Shown: positions 43,985 to 53,799 of the stretch, piece by piece | Layout: every line of letters starts with the position of its first letter | Position numbering within the stretch: position 1 is the stretch's first letter | DNA from: Bacillus sp. es.036 | GTDB lineage: Bacteria > Bacillota > Bacilli > Bacillales > Guptibacillaceae | Direction: 5' to 3' | NCBI RefSeq assembly: GCF_002563635.1 | Contig: NZ_PDIZ01000001.1 | Span: 2,542,001 to 2,606,000, forward strand | DNA length: 64,000 nucleotides | Translations under genes and position numbers: made by a program | The notes under the pieces: generated by a model | Seen by the model: the letters and a program-made list of their open reading frames with translations, nothing else | Database searches by the model: none | What the model was told of the DNA's origin: nothing

Positions 43985-45907
43985 TTAAGCACCTCCCCCA
44001 AACAAAGCTATTTCTTCATCCGATACCTCCACTTTAAAACGAATATTTTCAACCGCCCTGATACTTAGCATTGTCTCACCTGTTTGGAGATACGGAATGT
44101 CCTGTAACTCACTCTGACTTAACTGCCCAGTGAAAATCTGCTGCATCATCTCAAGATTATTGCTATCCTGTTGCATAATGATTTTGTATTGCGTTAACTC
44201 AAACAACTTCTTAATCTCTTCTACCATGCTCTGATCCGAACCCTCTGGCACAAAGTCTCGGATCGTATGACTTGCGTAGAGTAATCCACCAAAATACTTC
44301 CGAGCTTCTCGGCTAAACTTCGAGAGAAAATCAAGCGCACTTTCGCTTTTCTTTTTCGTATTAATGATGTGGTGGGCTTCATCCATCAAAATCAAATAAC
44401 GTACGGCGTCTTCAAATGCTAGCTCCCCTCGATCATAAGCTTCAAATTGAGGAGCCCCATTTGTTAACATCGAATCCCATAACAAGTTCAGCACATTAAA
44501 TAACTGAGCTTGAAAGACTTCAGCTCTCATTTGAGACAAGCCACGTAACGTGAATGTGACGACTTGTTGTGAATCGAAGTGTTCCATCGTGGAGACCCCA
44601 TTGAAGAGATTAGCGTATGTTTCAACGACATTTCGAATGTTCAACTCAATGTTTTCTAGCCGTCTCCTTCGTTCCAAACTGACATTCTCCCTTTGCTTTC
44701 CTTCTTTAGTATTTTCATAGAGTTGATCTTCCACAAACGCAAGGAAGTCCGAGAAAATCGGATAGTCCTGAACAGACTGCTTTGTAATGTTTGACTCTTC
44801 CTCTTCTTTCCAAAGACCAAGCTTTCCATAAAGTTTTCTTAAGAGATTCTCGTACTCTTTCAATTCACTATCCTTAGCTTCTGGAGCTAAAAACTTATAA
44901 AAGGTCGTCAACTTAGACAAGTGCTGCGTAAATGACGTGTATTCGTCCTCAGCTGTCCGATAGACTTGCAATGGATTAATGACTCCATCCGATCCATCTA
45001 ATGCAATTTGCTTACCTCCCAGTGCCTCCGTTAATTCTGCAAATTCACCCGTAACGTCGAACGTTCGTACTTTGTACCCTTTGATTGCATTGTCTAGCAT
45101 AATTTTCTTTAGAAAGGTCGATTTCCCAGCACCCATTGCGCCGACCATAACCCCATTGAAACTTTTTCGTTGATGGTCTCTGTGAAACAAGTCAAAAAGG
45201 ACGTTTCCGCCCGTCATAGTCGTTCCGTAAAACGTGCCATAGGGGTCATTTAAACTAGTGAAATGAAATGGAAACCCTCCTGCTAATCCGATTGTTGGAA
45301 TCGGTTGGCCTTCACGCTTGTTTAAGTAGTGAGTCTGATCACTGTAATTGGAGAGTAAAGCTTTCCATTCATATTCTTGCTCATTTAAAAAAATGGAACC
45401 TCTAAAGTTTGCATCTTGTAAGGTTGATAATACTACTTTCACTTTATCTTCTAATTCTGATTTTGTTGGGGCACTTACATAATGCCTCAGATGGATGCGT
45501 TTCACTACTTCCCCTTCCTCTGAGACCTGATTGTATAGCTCCTTTAAGTCGTCATAGTTGTTTTGGGCTTCAATGATTCCGGCGTTATCCCTTTCGTTCA
45601 TGATTCTGGAACTCTGCTCTGCCATTCCTTTGTTTAAACTATCCCTTATTTTTAATCGATCGTCCGATATAACATCCATCGTCGTGATCACATGTTCCAT
45701 ATTAAAAATCGGTTCTAACCAAAAGTCCGATACCCTTTTTGGAAACGAATAGACATGAACGCACGCTTCATACCCATCTCCTTTTCTTATAAATGACTCC
45801 TGAAAGCTCATCCCACCTTGAGGTTGTATACTCGCAAGGAGATAAGGATTGTAACCAATCGACTTCGTTTTATCCTGGTCACTACTCTTGCTCCCTAATT
45901 TGATCAA
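43985..45907 (-). CDS. VirB4-like conjugation ATPase (TrsE/TraE type)
   Basis: A 640-residue cytoplasmic ATPase that powers the type IV secretion channel. It has Walker A GAMGAGKSTFLKK (near 257-269) and Walker B YLILMDEAHH (near 515), and the Firmicute VirB4 pattern around them. It starts at TTG after AAGGTGAGTGACAA. The upstream 212-residue TrsD-like protein may supply what is the N-terminal part in longer VirB4 proteins. Confidence 0.9.
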   Translation of the reverse strand: MIKLGSKSSDQDKTKSIGYNPYLLASIQPQGGMSFQESFIRKGDGYEACVHVYSFPKRVSDFWLEPIFNMEHVITTMDVISDDRLKIRDSLNKGMAEQSSRIMNERDNAGIIEAQNNYDDLKELYNQVSEEGEVVKRIHLRHYVSAPTKSELEDKVKVVLSTLQDANFRGSIFLNEQEYEWKALLSNYSDQTHYLNKREGQPIPTIGLAGGFPFHFTSLNDPYGTFYGTTMTGGNVLFDLFHRDHQRKSFNGVMVGAMGAGKSTFLKKIMLDNAIKGYKVRTFDVTGEFAELTEALGGKQIALDGSDGVINPLQVYRTAEDEYTSFTQHLSKLTTFYKFLAPEAKDSELKEYENLLRKLYGKLGLWKEEEESNITKQSVQDYPIFSDFLAFVEDQLYENTKEGKQRENVSLERRRRLENIELNIRNVVETYANLFNGVSTMEHFDSQQVVTFTLRGLSQMRAEVFQAQLFNVLNLLWDSMLTNGAPQFEAYDRGELAFEDAVRYLILMDEAHHIINTKKKSESALDFLSKFSREARKYFGGLLYASHTIRDFVPEGSDQSMVEEIKKLFELTQYKIIMQQDSNNLEMMQQIFTGQLSQSELQDIPYLQTGETMLSIRAVENIRFKVEVSDEEIALFGGGA

Positions 45908-45924
45908 TTGTCACTCACCTTCCT

Positions 45925-46563
45925 TTATAATTTTGAATTCTGATTATAGAGCTTATAAATCAAATCAAGTTTTTTCTCTTCCGTTAATTCAATCAATGGA
46001 GCAACGCTTCCTAAGTAACGTCGACAGTTATTCCGATATTCCGATAGTTGCTTAAGGCTAGCCGCGTAGATAAATAAATAAAACTCTCTATTCGTCCGGT
46101 GCGTTTCTAAAAATTGAAGTTCCTGACGTTTTTTCAATAAAAACCTTTCATATAAAGGAGCTGAATTCTTCTCGATTTTATGGTCGATTGCACTCAATTG
46201 CTTCTGTATATCAACCGGGAAATTCATTGATACGATTTTAATGTCGTATGAATAAGACTGAAAAAATTTAGCCATCATCATGATGTCATATTCCGTCTCA
46301 TGAGTAGAAGGGGAGTAAATGTCTTTACTTTGGAGCTGCATGATGTCCATAAAGCCCTTATTTTCTTGTAGTGTAAACGCCCCATCTGAAGTCATATCGC
46401 AAATTGAAAGGATGTCAGCAACGGAAGCTTTAACCTTTGCACGTTTTGTCTTACGTTTCTTCTTCCGTTTATGTTTTTTCAAATAGGTATTCTCATCAAA
46501 AAGGGTTGGTTGCTCTAGCCTGTCTTCACGAAATATTACTGGACGATTTTCTTCTAAAGCCAC
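45925..46563 (-). CDS. TrsD/TraD-like conjugation protein
   Basis: A 212-residue protein, very basic at 28-45 (KKHKRKKKRKTKRAK), otherwise a soluble alpha/beta region (SVADILSICDMTSDGAFTLQ and on). Its position between PrgI and VirB4 and its size match TrsD/TraD of staphylococcal conjugative plasmids. It starts at GTG, 8 bases after AAGGAG. Confidence 0.65.
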   Translation of the reverse strand: MALEENRPVIFREDRLEQPTLFDENTYLKKHKRKKKRKTKRAKVKASVADILSICDMTSDGAFTLQENKGFMDIMQLQSKDIYSPSTHETEYDIMMMAKFFQSYSYDIKIVSMNFPVDIQKQLSAIDHKIEKNSAPLYERFLLKKRQELQFLETHRTNREFYLFIYAASLKQLSEYRNNCRRYLGSVAPLIELTEEKKLDLIYKLYNQNSKL

Positions 46564-46875
46564 TTAAGATTCTCCTTTCTCATTTGCCTGAGTATCCATT
46601 GAGCAGTAAGTAACCCGGTTCCGAATTACAGCCAAAAACAGGGCTTTACCCATGCGCAACCCTGGGTTAGTTTTAGGTCTTATCAAACAGGACAGTGTCA
46701 AAATGATCCAAAAGAACGTGTAGTACCATACCAGGGAAGGATGTACCACATAACGGAAGGTAAAACCGAGTCCTCCAAGAATTAAAACCACCAGTAAGTC
46801 CTTAAGGTAAAAAAGACGGTTGAGCTTAAGCTCACTTCCTATTTCTAAAGGGATTTTATATTGCAAAACAATCAT
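46564..46875 (-). CDS. PrgI-family conjugation membrane protein
   Basis: A 103-residue protein with a short N-terminal strand (QYKIPLEIG), then two membrane helices (about 27-45 and 49-65) and a basic C-terminal part. This is the PrgI/TrsC pattern, and it is next to TrsD and VirB4 as in related systems. It abuts the TrsD-like gene. The ATG is very close to GGAGG, and a TTG at codon 4 is an alternative start. Confidence 0.8.
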   Translation of the reverse strand: MIVLQYKIPLEIGSELKLNRLFYLKDLLVVLILGGLGFTFRYVVHPSLVWYYTFFWIILTLSCLIRPKTNPGLRMGKALFLAVIRNRVTYCSMDTQANEKGES

Positions 46876-46910
46876 TCCTCCATTAGAAAAGCGTGAATAA
46901 AGGATAGACT

Positions 46911-48491
46911 TTATTCACGCTTCTTGAATTTATTTTTCCATTTTTCAGTTGTATTTCGTGATAAATCATAGGTGCATTTTGCTCCTATAACCTTTTCATT
47001 CTGTTTTATTCTCTTCTCCACATTATCTTTCAAATATTGTCCAACCGTGCGATTTTCGATATGTTGTTGCCGTGTTCGCTGTTGTCCTCCATTTACGGCA
47101 GAGGAAGATTGCTGGTTGTCTCTGCTTAAAGACTGCATAGGACTTGGCTCTTGCCTATCTTTTTGTTTATTTGCCTGAGTGGGCGTGCTTTTCATAGGAC
47201 TAGGTGTTTGCTTGTTTTGTTGTGATCCAATGGACTTTCCTTTCCCTTGTCCTCCAGCTATTCCTGCAAAGGCACCTGTAGCACCAGCACTTGAATTCAT
47301 CACGGCACTTGTGCCTCCACTCGCAATGGCGCCAACTGTTTTTTTCGTAACTGGACCAAGCGTTTTAGTAGCAAGGTACCCTCCCATCGCTACATGCCAG
47401 GCATTTTTTAATCCTGCATCAATACCGAATAGTTTCTGGACAATGTTCGGTCCATCGATAACGGCTAAACTTCCTGCAATGAGAGCGATCAAATATCCTA
47501 TCCCCTCTAAATTTTCGCCTATAAATACGGTGTAATACATATACACTCGTAAACTGAGGAAAATCATAATAATTGAAGCAAAAATACTACCGATGTTCTT
47601 AATGATGGCTTTCAGGCGTTGCCCAGTTGAAATATCAGCGTAGGCCATAATAAGAGCCACTACATGATTGAATCCAAGTTCAAAACATAGTTTTGCTACC
47701 TTAATAGAAATCAAGACCATGGTAAAAGCCATTACACCAAGGGTAACCATGGCAGTTAACCAATCCACATGCCATCGATAATAATTTTCTGGTAGAAAAT
47801 CAAATAAACCACTCTTACCTAACTCTACTATTCCTTCCTCTCCATTTGATTCTAAACCTACACTATTCATCACTAGTTTTTGTCCTTGATCAGATAAGCT
47901 ATCACCATTCTCTTTCTCAAAACTATCATCAATGGTTTCATTAATTGAGATCATATCTAGACTATTTGGCTTAATATGATGCTGTTCTTCTACATCTGGC
48001 TTTTCCCAACCTGTTTCGTCATAGACTGCTATATCCGTAATGTAATCCTCCATTACGCGGTCAGAAGTGGTAAATGAATCAGTATTAACCTGAGCTACAT
48101 CAACAGCATCATGGGTGAATTCATTGACTTTTCCCATTCCAAAAGCTAAAAGAGTGATCGTCATGATAGAAATAAATATATTCATTGGTATATCTGCTCG
48201 GTTCTTTTCTTTATTAAAAATTAATCGGAAACCAATCATCGCTAGTGAAAAAGCTAACAAGATGTAAAGTCCAGGCTGGATCGTATCCAGAAAATCTTGT
48301 ACTGGTTCACTCATAAAAAAATCAGTCAGCGTTAATACGTTGTTTACCATACCTTCTAAACCATCAACGATCATTTTCAAGAATAATAGAATGCCCCATC
48401 CCATAATTCGTAAACCTGATATAAATATATTATTAGTGGTCAAGACATCAGAAAACTGAAGCAGTTTATCTAGGAGCTCTTCATCTGACAT
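46911..48491 (-). CDS. VirB6-like polytopic conjugation protein
   Basis: A 526-residue protein with about seven to eight hydrophobic helices between residues 20 and 390. It ends in a hydrophilic tail (about 415-526) that is rich in Q, S, P, N and K. This is the layout of VirB6/TrsL channel proteins in Firmicutes. The ATG follows AAGGAGGAGAAAAC. Confidence 0.75.
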   Translation of the reverse strand: MSDEELLDKLLQFSDVLTTNNIFISGLRIMGWGILLFLKMIVDGLEGMVNNVLTLTDFFMSEPVQDFLDTIQPGLYILLAFSLAMIGFRLIFNKEKNRADIPMNIFISIMTITLLAFGMGKVNEFTHDAVDVAQVNTDSFTTSDRVMEDYITDIAVYDETGWEKPDVEEQHHIKPNSLDMISINETIDDSFEKENGDSLSDQGQKLVMNSVGLESNGEEGIVELGKSGLFDFLPENYYRWHVDWLTAMVTLGVMAFTMVLISIKVAKLCFELGFNHVVALIMAYADISTGQRLKAIIKNIGSIFASIIMIFLSLRVYMYYTVFIGENLEGIGYLIALIAGSLAVIDGPNIVQKLFGIDAGLKNAWHVAMGGYLATKTLGPVTKKTVGAIASGGTSAVMNSSAGATGAFAGIAGGQGKGKSIGSQQNKQTPSPMKSTPTQANKQKDRQEPSPMQSLSRDNQQSSSAVNGGQQRTRQQHIENRTVGQYLKDNVEKRIKQNEKVIGAKCTYDLSRNTTEKWKNKFKKRE

Positions 48492-48516
48492 GTTTTCTCC
48501 TCCTTACCGGACTAAA

Positions 48517-51039
48517 TTACAGATAATTCTCTTCTTCCTCCTTTTCCGTCTCAGTTTTCAACTTATCAATCTGCTTTTGAATATGGCTAAATACTTGACG
48601 ACTAATTTCGTGACCTTCACCTAAGAGTTGCAAATGGAATTGAAATGCCTCCATGGGCTCCTCTTTCATCTCTTGTTCACTGTGTTCTAGGAGAGGCGCA
48701 ATATGTTTTACTATCATATGGAGCGTGCTCTTATCAAAAAATTGGCCCACATTCTTTTCATTCCATTGATCTCTATTAATGCTCGTTACTTCTAATCTTG
48801 AAGTCTTTTGACTTTTCTTCTCTTCGTTTGCCTTTTCTCGATGAGATGCTCCATAAAAATCGATAACCAAATCTTTAGGGTTAATGTATCGATGGGGTGT
48901 ATCAATTTCCTCTTCGGTGATAGATCGCTCCGTGTTAAAGTCAACATTCAAATACGTATGAGCATATTTCATGCTATGCTTGCCGGTATTGTAAATTGGA
49001 AATGCGCGTATCTTCCTCCCCTTTTTGTCCCGTCTCATCAACACGCGACGAACAACAGTATCACCTTCCTCCAATTCCTGTAGCTCATTGGCAGTTAGCA
49101 GATCTCTTCCTTCCGTACTCTCTGTTCTCGACTTCTCTAGGGAAAAGGTAGTGCCTGATCGCGTTTGTGTGTTTAGTGTCCTTTTACCTAACTTAGAAGA
49201 AAAGGAGGATGCGGAGTCGTAATCAGCACTTAAAATATAGATTTCATTTCCACAGTTCCCCCGGATCGTTGCCTGTCCATCTTCTCCATATAAATCTTTT
49301 AATTGAGCATATGATTGGATCACAAGATGAAATCGAATATTTCTTCCTAAACAGACAGTGATTTTATTATCCATGTCAGCAATAGCCGGCATATTGCCAA
49401 ATTCATCTAATAGAAAAACAACTTCACGCATACATTTCTGTCCTTTAGCAATAGCTGCGTTTTTAGAAAGGATATAATACAACTGACTTACAAAAATTGA
49501 TGGGATGGCATGGGTCGAGGTATCATAATCTGGCGTAACCATGAATAGGGCAATTGGCTTCGTAAAGTAACAAATCCGTTCCACTGTAAAGTCGTTTTTG
49601 CAATTTGAAGTATAGGAGAAGGTGACTTCCCCTTTTTGTTCATCGATTTCATTTATTTGAATCGATAGCTTCCTTTCTCTCTTTTCATAGTTGACCTTTT
49701 GCTCATTGGACTGATTTCTTTTTTGTTTCTCAGACAAAGGCACTTCATCTTGTACAATCGTGATGATATCTCCCGTAGCTAGTCGTGACGAAAAGTTAAT
49801 AGTCCAAGTACCGCCTTCGCCCGATTGATTGGTTTCCTTTGCGCCATCAGGAAAGGTTACATACACTTTTGAGAAGGCACTACCCCTCCCTTTAATAAAT
49901 TGACCAAAACCTACTTTTTTCAAGTCTAATGAATTTCTAGCTGTCATTTTAGCTGTTTCACTCATCGTAAATTTAGTAAGACCATTCATTGCTGTAGTAA
50001 AGATACTAGATCTCGTATTTCCTTTTGAAAAGTTACTAGTGGCATACTGTTCTTTGGCAATGTGGGATTGAGGCAACTGTTGAAAATACTGATCTAGTGC
50101 ATTGTATTCTTGACCATTTTCATCCATCTCATTTTTGGTTCCCAACTCAGATAACATATTGGCAACAGTATACATCGTGATTTTTTCCTTTGTTCCTTCC
50201 ATAATACATTTTTCAGTTATGGCAAGAATCATTGCATTGACGAGGGACTTTGCTGAGTCATCCCACATCGGCTCCTTAGCTTTAGGGTTATGGTAAAGCA
50301 TATGGGTAATCGTTTCACAAAGCGTTTGAGCAGTGGAATAGTCCCCATCTAAATAAGCCTGTTTGACAAGTTCAAGTAAATTGAAACTCATGCTTTGCAT
50401 TGGGTTCATTAAATTAAGAACTTCAACTTCATATCCACGTTTCATAAGAGTTTCCCGACTTGATGCAAAGAGCTCCCCTTTAGGATCATTGATCACGAGT
50501 GAAGGCTGCATCTCCGCCCGGGAATAAGCATCAATTGTAGGGATGACATACGTTTGTCCCTTCCCACTTCTTGTCGTACCGATAATTAAATTGCTCACCG
50601 GAGAAGGATCAATGTAAGCTTTTCGACCTTTTCTGGCTAATACTGGACCACCTTTTCCTTTATAAGCGTGCTTCCTATCTGGAATAATCTTGTATTGTTT
50701 TTGAATTTCCTTTCGTGTGGCAAAACGCTGGGAGCCCTTTTCATCGGTTCCAATCGCTTTAAAATTACTTTTAAGTTTATAAACCATCTGAGCGATACCT
50801 AATAAACTTATAAAAGCTAGTATGCCATAGGCTAATGGAAATTTTTTTATCTGAAACTCCGTAAAATACGAAAGGTGAATGACTAACGGTTGGCTAAATT
50901 CAGGAAAAGTTTGAATCGTATCCAACATGGCATATCCTAAATTCAAAATAAACGTACCGATTAACATCATCATAATAAAAAAACAGATGCTTAATGGTAT
51001 AAGCACCCGTTTTCTAGCAAGGATCGCTTTCAAATTCAT
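48517..51039 (-). CDS. VirD4-type coupling protein (TrsK/TraG family)
   Basis: An 840-residue protein that brings the relaxase-DNA complex to the channel. It has two N-terminal membrane helices (about 12-36 and 68-88), Walker A GTTRSGKGQT (154-163) with the IDPSPVSNLIIG lead-in, and Walker B VVFLLDEFGNMP (near 560). The long insert and acidic C-terminus are usual for Gram-positive members. The ATG is only 2 bases past AAGGAG, so the TTG two codons further is a plausible real start. Confidence 0.9.
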   Translation of the reverse strand: MNLKAILARKRVLIPLSICFFIMMMLIGTFILNLGYAMLDTIQTFPEFSQPLVIHLSYFTEFQIKKFPLAYGILAFISLLGIAQMVYKLKSNFKAIGTDEKGSQRFATRKEIQKQYKIIPDRKHAYKGKGGPVLARKGRKAYIDPSPVSNLIIGTTRSGKGQTYVIPTIDAYSRAEMQPSLVINDPKGELFASSRETLMKRGYEVEVLNLMNPMQSMSFNLLELVKQAYLDGDYSTAQTLCETITHMLYHNPKAKEPMWDDSAKSLVNAMILAITEKCIMEGTKEKITMYTVANMLSELGTKNEMDENGQEYNALDQYFQQLPQSHIAKEQYATSNFSKGNTRSSIFTTAMNGLTKFTMSETAKMTARNSLDLKKVGFGQFIKGRGSAFSKVYVTFPDGAKETNQSGEGGTWTINFSSRLATGDIITIVQDEVPLSEKQKRNQSNEQKVNYEKRERKLSIQINEIDEQKGEVTFSYTSNCKNDFTVERICYFTKPIALFMVTPDYDTSTHAIPSIFVSQLYYILSKNAAIAKGQKCMREVVFLLDEFGNMPAIADMDNKITVCLGRNIRFHLVIQSYAQLKDLYGEDGQATIRGNCGNEIYILSADYDSASSFSSKLGKRTLNTQTRSGTTFSLEKSRTESTEGRDLLTANELQELEEGDTVVRRVLMRRDKKGRKIRAFPIYNTGKHSMKYAHTYLNVDFNTERSITEEEIDTPHRYINPKDLVIDFYGASHREKANEEKKSQKTSRLEVTSINRDQWNEKNVGQFFDKSTLHMIVKHIAPLLEHSEQEMKEEPMEAFQFHLQLLGEGHEISRQVFSHIQKQIDKLKTETEKEEEENYL

Positions 51040-51045
51040 CGCTCC

Positions 51046-52155
51046 TTAGATATTATTTTGCTCTTCTATGATCGCGTTTCTTTGCTCCTTTATTGATTTA
51101 ATTTTCTCCTCGTCTTTATCCTTTGATTTTTCTTCTTCCTCTAATTGGCTGTTAAGCTGCGTTAGTTGCTGATCGAGGTCTTCATAAGTTGTAATTTTCT
51201 TATTCAATACATCACTTTTTGCTTCACTGGCCATTTTCTTAGCTTGATCTAATTGATCTAAATTCAAATATGCCAATCCTTTTTCTTTATACCGTTCTGA
51301 TGTCATAAGAACATCTTTTACCGCAACGGCCTTTTGGTAGTCTTCCGAATGATAAGCTATCTCAAATTCTCCTGCTGAACTCGGATAAGATTCTTGAAAG
51401 CTTTTCAGCTCCTCAATTCCATGGAGTTGCATAATCTGACTAGCTAGTATTGACACGTTTTCTTTTCCTGTCTCATTGACGGCTTCTTTATAGTTTTTGA
51501 CCGACAAAAGAAAATGAATCAGAACTTCTTGTTCAGAGTCACTATGCTTTTCATTTGCCTGCAACTTACTAATGGCCTCATTCACATCTCCAGTGATACC
51601 CTTTTCATAGATAGTTTTTATTGCTTTCACTTCAGCAACTTCTACATTTGCTTCTTCAAGTGCGTTATTTTTACTGGTTGCAATAGTAGCTAGCACTATT
51701 GATGACAAAATAGCTACAACTAACAGACTTGCGAGAGTACAAGTGAAAATCTTCACGCGTTTACTTAATTGCTTCCAGCCTTTCGTTTTTACTGTATTCT
51801 GTTTTGCTAACTCAGTTAGATTCATTTGATAAGAAGCAGGGGTATTGGCATTTAAATTTTGAAGTAAAATATCACGCTCAGTTTCTTGTTGTTCATTCTC
51901 CATCGGTAGCTGCATGAGCTTCAAACAGATATGGTTATAAATATTCGTTGTATCATCAGATCCCAAAACATAAGTGCCGGAATACATCTTCTCACCTTTG
52001 TCATTTGAAATCATAAAATCAAGAGGAATCGGTTCAGAATTTTTCTTTTTCCATTTCTTATCTAACACAGCTGTTTTCTCTACAGCCTCTTGAAATGAGT
52101 AAGAATGAAAACTAGAAATCTCTCCTTCTATTTTCGAGGTAAAAAACACTTTCAT
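51046..52155 (-). CDS. Membrane-anchored protein of the transfer region, unknown
   Basis: About 369 residues. The N-terminal cytoplasmic part (1-130) includes the pattern GEKMYSGTYVLGSDDTTNIYNHICLKL. A membrane helix lies near 140-165, and an extracytoplasmic helical-repeat region follows, ending in a coiled coil (about 320-365). I chose the ATG at 52155, 8 bases after GGGAG. No family was recognised; the outline recalls scaffold proteins of secretion channels. Confidence 0.6.
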   Translation of the reverse strand: MKVFFTSKIEGEISSFHSYSFQEAVEKTAVLDKKWKKKNSEPIPLDFMISNDKGEKMYSGTYVLGSDDTTNIYNHICLKLMQLPMENEQQETERDILLQNLNANTPASYQMNLTELAKQNTVKTKGWKQLSKRVKIFTCTLASLLVVAILSSIVLATIATSKNNALEEANVEVAEVKAIKTIYEKGITGDVNEAISKLQANEKHSDSEQEVLIHFLLSVKNYKEAVNETGKENVSILASQIMQLHGIEELKSFQESYPSSAGEFEIAYHSEDYQKAVAVKDVLMTSERYKEKGLAYLNLDQLDQAKKMASEAKSDVLNKKITTYEDLDQQLTQLNSQLEEEEKSKDKDEEKIKSIKEQRNAIIEEQNNI

Positions 52156-52169
52156 TTTTTTCACTCCCT

Positions 52170-52433
52170 TTAAAAGACCACCTGGCTATCAATGTATTGA
52201 GCAATGGCAGTAGCTCCCATTAAAACAACTAATCCAGCTGCACCGCCGATAAACCACACGATTGAACTTTGTCGCCCTCGAACGCCTCCCCATATCAAAT
52301 GATAGGCGCCAATACCAAAAGCGATAGCTGCAGATACAATACCGAGTAGTTGCATTGCAGTAAGAATTGCTGCACCCGTAGTTTTCAAATTACTTATTGC
52401 ATCTAATAGAACCAAGTCTGTAAACACATTCAT
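52170..52433 (-). CDS. Small two-helix protein, VirB2/TrbC pilin-like
   Basis: An 87-residue protein with two hydrophobic helices (about 20-45 and 55-78) separated by a short basic turn (GGVRGRQSS). This is the shape of the VirB2-like subunits of conjugation systems. I chose the ATG at 52433, 8 bases after AAAGGAG. The assignment is by shape and place. Confidence 0.55.
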   Translation of the reverse strand: MNVFTDLVLLDAISNLKTTGAAILTAMQLLGIVSAAIAFGIGAYHLIWGGVRGRQSSIVWFIGGAAGLVVLMGATAIAQYIDSQVVF

Positions 52434-52446
52434 AACTAACACTCCT

Positions 52447-52620
52447 TTAATCATTTAGTTTTTTGTAATGGATAAGAGATTTCATAACAACCTGTTGATT
52501 TTCTTGAATGTACTCATGATGTTTATCATGTAACCAATCGTTATAGGATAGGTCCTGTATCGTAAGAAGCGTTTGAACAAGTTCTTTCGATTGTTTAAGC
52601 TCACGATTTGTAGCACCCAT
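52447..52620 (-). CDS. Small hydrophilic protein of the transfer region
   Basis: A 57-residue helical protein without a recognised motif. The ATG at 52620 lies 8 bases after AGGAGG, a strong ribosome site that supports real translation. It is 13 bases upstream of the pilin-like gene. Confidence 0.6.
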   Translation of the reverse strand: MGATNRELKQSKELVQTLLTIQDLSYNDWLHDKHHEYIQENQQVVMKSLIHYKKLND

Positions 52621-52651
52621 ATTCATCACCTCCTGTTACGAGTTGTAAGCA

Positions 52652-52684
52652 TAAAAAAAGAAGCGATCTATAAAAGATCACTCC
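52652..52684 (-). terminator. Terminator between lipoprotein and transfer genes
   Basis: AGTGATCT / AGATCGCT with a 5-base loop, followed by seven T residues on the minus strand. It lies 2 bases past the lipoprotein stop and could reduce read-through into the transfer genes. Confidence 0.7.
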
Positions 52685-52686
52685 AA

Positions 52687-53124
52687 TTAGGACGATTCAT
52701 TAATGAATTGAGATATGGCCTTCTTTCTATCATCAAGCGATTCATACTTTTGAGTTCGTAGAGAAATACGTTTTTGTAATTCTCCATTTTTATAGTAACT
52801 TAGGGATTGAAATAGCTGTGCACCTTCAAGACCAATTTCGCTTAGTTGCATTTCGTTTTCAAGTATCTCAGAATTTTGAGCATTAATTTCATAAACAGTG
52901 TCGTTCTCAATATTCTCTTCAACTAGATCAATATATTCTTGCCTTTCTTTTTCCTCTGATGAATCGGTGACTAGAACATAGACATCGTCATTATTAGCAA
53001 TTGTCTCTTTCATTTCATCTGGTGGTAAAGACTCAACTTGACCCGTGGCTCCTTGCTCACCACAACTAACAAGAATGATGGCGATCATCGCAAAAACGAA
53101 ACTGCCTATCCAACGTCTCTTCAT
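52687..53124 (-). CDS. Lipoprotein, possibly entry exclusion
   Basis: A 145-residue lipoprotein with the lipobox LVSCG (cysteine 21). The mature domain (about 45-130) looks like a thioredoxin fold without the CxxC pair (DDVYVLVTDSSEEKERQEYIDL, then ALFQSLSYYKNGELQKR-like strands). Small lipoproteins at this place in conjugative elements often act in entry exclusion; that role is only an inference. Confidence 0.55.
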   Translation of the reverse strand: MKRRWIGSFVFAMIAIILVSCGEQGATGQVESLPPDEMKETIANNDDVYVLVTDSSEEKERQEYIDLVEENIENDTVYEINAQNSEILENEMQLSEIGLEGAQLFQSLSYYKNGELQKRISLRTQKYESLDDRKKAISQFINESS

Positions 53125-53229
53125 CAGATCATTCCCTTCCAGAGTAGGTTATAAAGCAATTTTAACACCTACCCATACAAAGAACCATAATTACCCAATA
53201 GATTAAGCTACTAATCATTCAATAGTAAC

Positions 53230-53310
53230 GATTGTTTTTGGCTAGAAACAATCAACCCTATGCAGACTGCAACAATGCTCTGCAATGCACATCGTTTTTA
53301 GCTTAAACGA
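53230..53310. repeat. Two related hairpins in the gap next to the DnaD-like gene
   Basis: GATTGTTT/GAAACAATC (53230-53253) and TCGTTT/AAACGA (53292-53310) have similar loops (TTGGCTA, TTAGCTT). The rest of 53,125-53,527 has no ORF but has CGGTGGTCA and CGGTGACCA about 20 bases apart near 53,440. It may be a replication or control region of the element. Confidence 0.4.
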
Positions 53311-53527
53311 AGAACTTTATGTATCTAGCAATACTAATTGAAAGCTTCATAGGTTCTTGCCTCACCCTCAAGAAGTACAACATCATCAATACAACGCTTA
53401 TCCGGTCACTAGATGCGTTTTACGTCACACGCACCGAACGGTGGTCAACTACAAGGGAAGTGCGGTGACCATTCCTTTCCTTGCATGGATATAAAATTAT
53501 CAAAGTACAATCGGTTATTATAGAGTG

Positions 53528-53764
53528 CTAATTAACAGATTTTAGTTCACAATTCGGGTTTTTACGTTTCGCAATCGTCTTAAATCCAATGTCTTTTACA
53601 GTTCGAATACGATAATAAATCGCTGACAGTTTTTCAGCTGCTCCCTCCTGATCAATCACCCATAAACCGCGTACGTTGTACTTTTTTCCTTCAAAAGTTT
53701 TAACATAAGCTGCCCGAGACGAGATATCATAAAAAGCAAGATGATTTCGATTAGATTTCCTCAT
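53528..53764 (-). CDS. Small basic protein, unknown
   Basis: A 78-residue protein that starts MRKSNRNHLAFYDISSRAAY. I chose the ATG at 53764, 9 bases after AAAGGAG; a longer reading would overlap the DnaD-like gene. It is basic, with no motif, and lies in the same direction directly after the DnaD-like gene. Confidence 0.55.
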   Translation of the reverse strand: MRKSNRNHLAFYDISSRAAYVKTFEGKKYNVRGLWVIDQEGAAEKLSAIYYRIRTVKDIGFKTIAKRKNPNCELKSVN

Positions 53765-53799
53765 AGCACAAGCTCCTTTTTTGGAATTGAATTCTAAAC

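Noticed and set aside
47179-47535. A 118-codon plus-strand frame opposite the VirB6-like gene
   Set aside because: It mirrors the membrane-helix-coding part of the real gene; no ribosome site or homologous feature.
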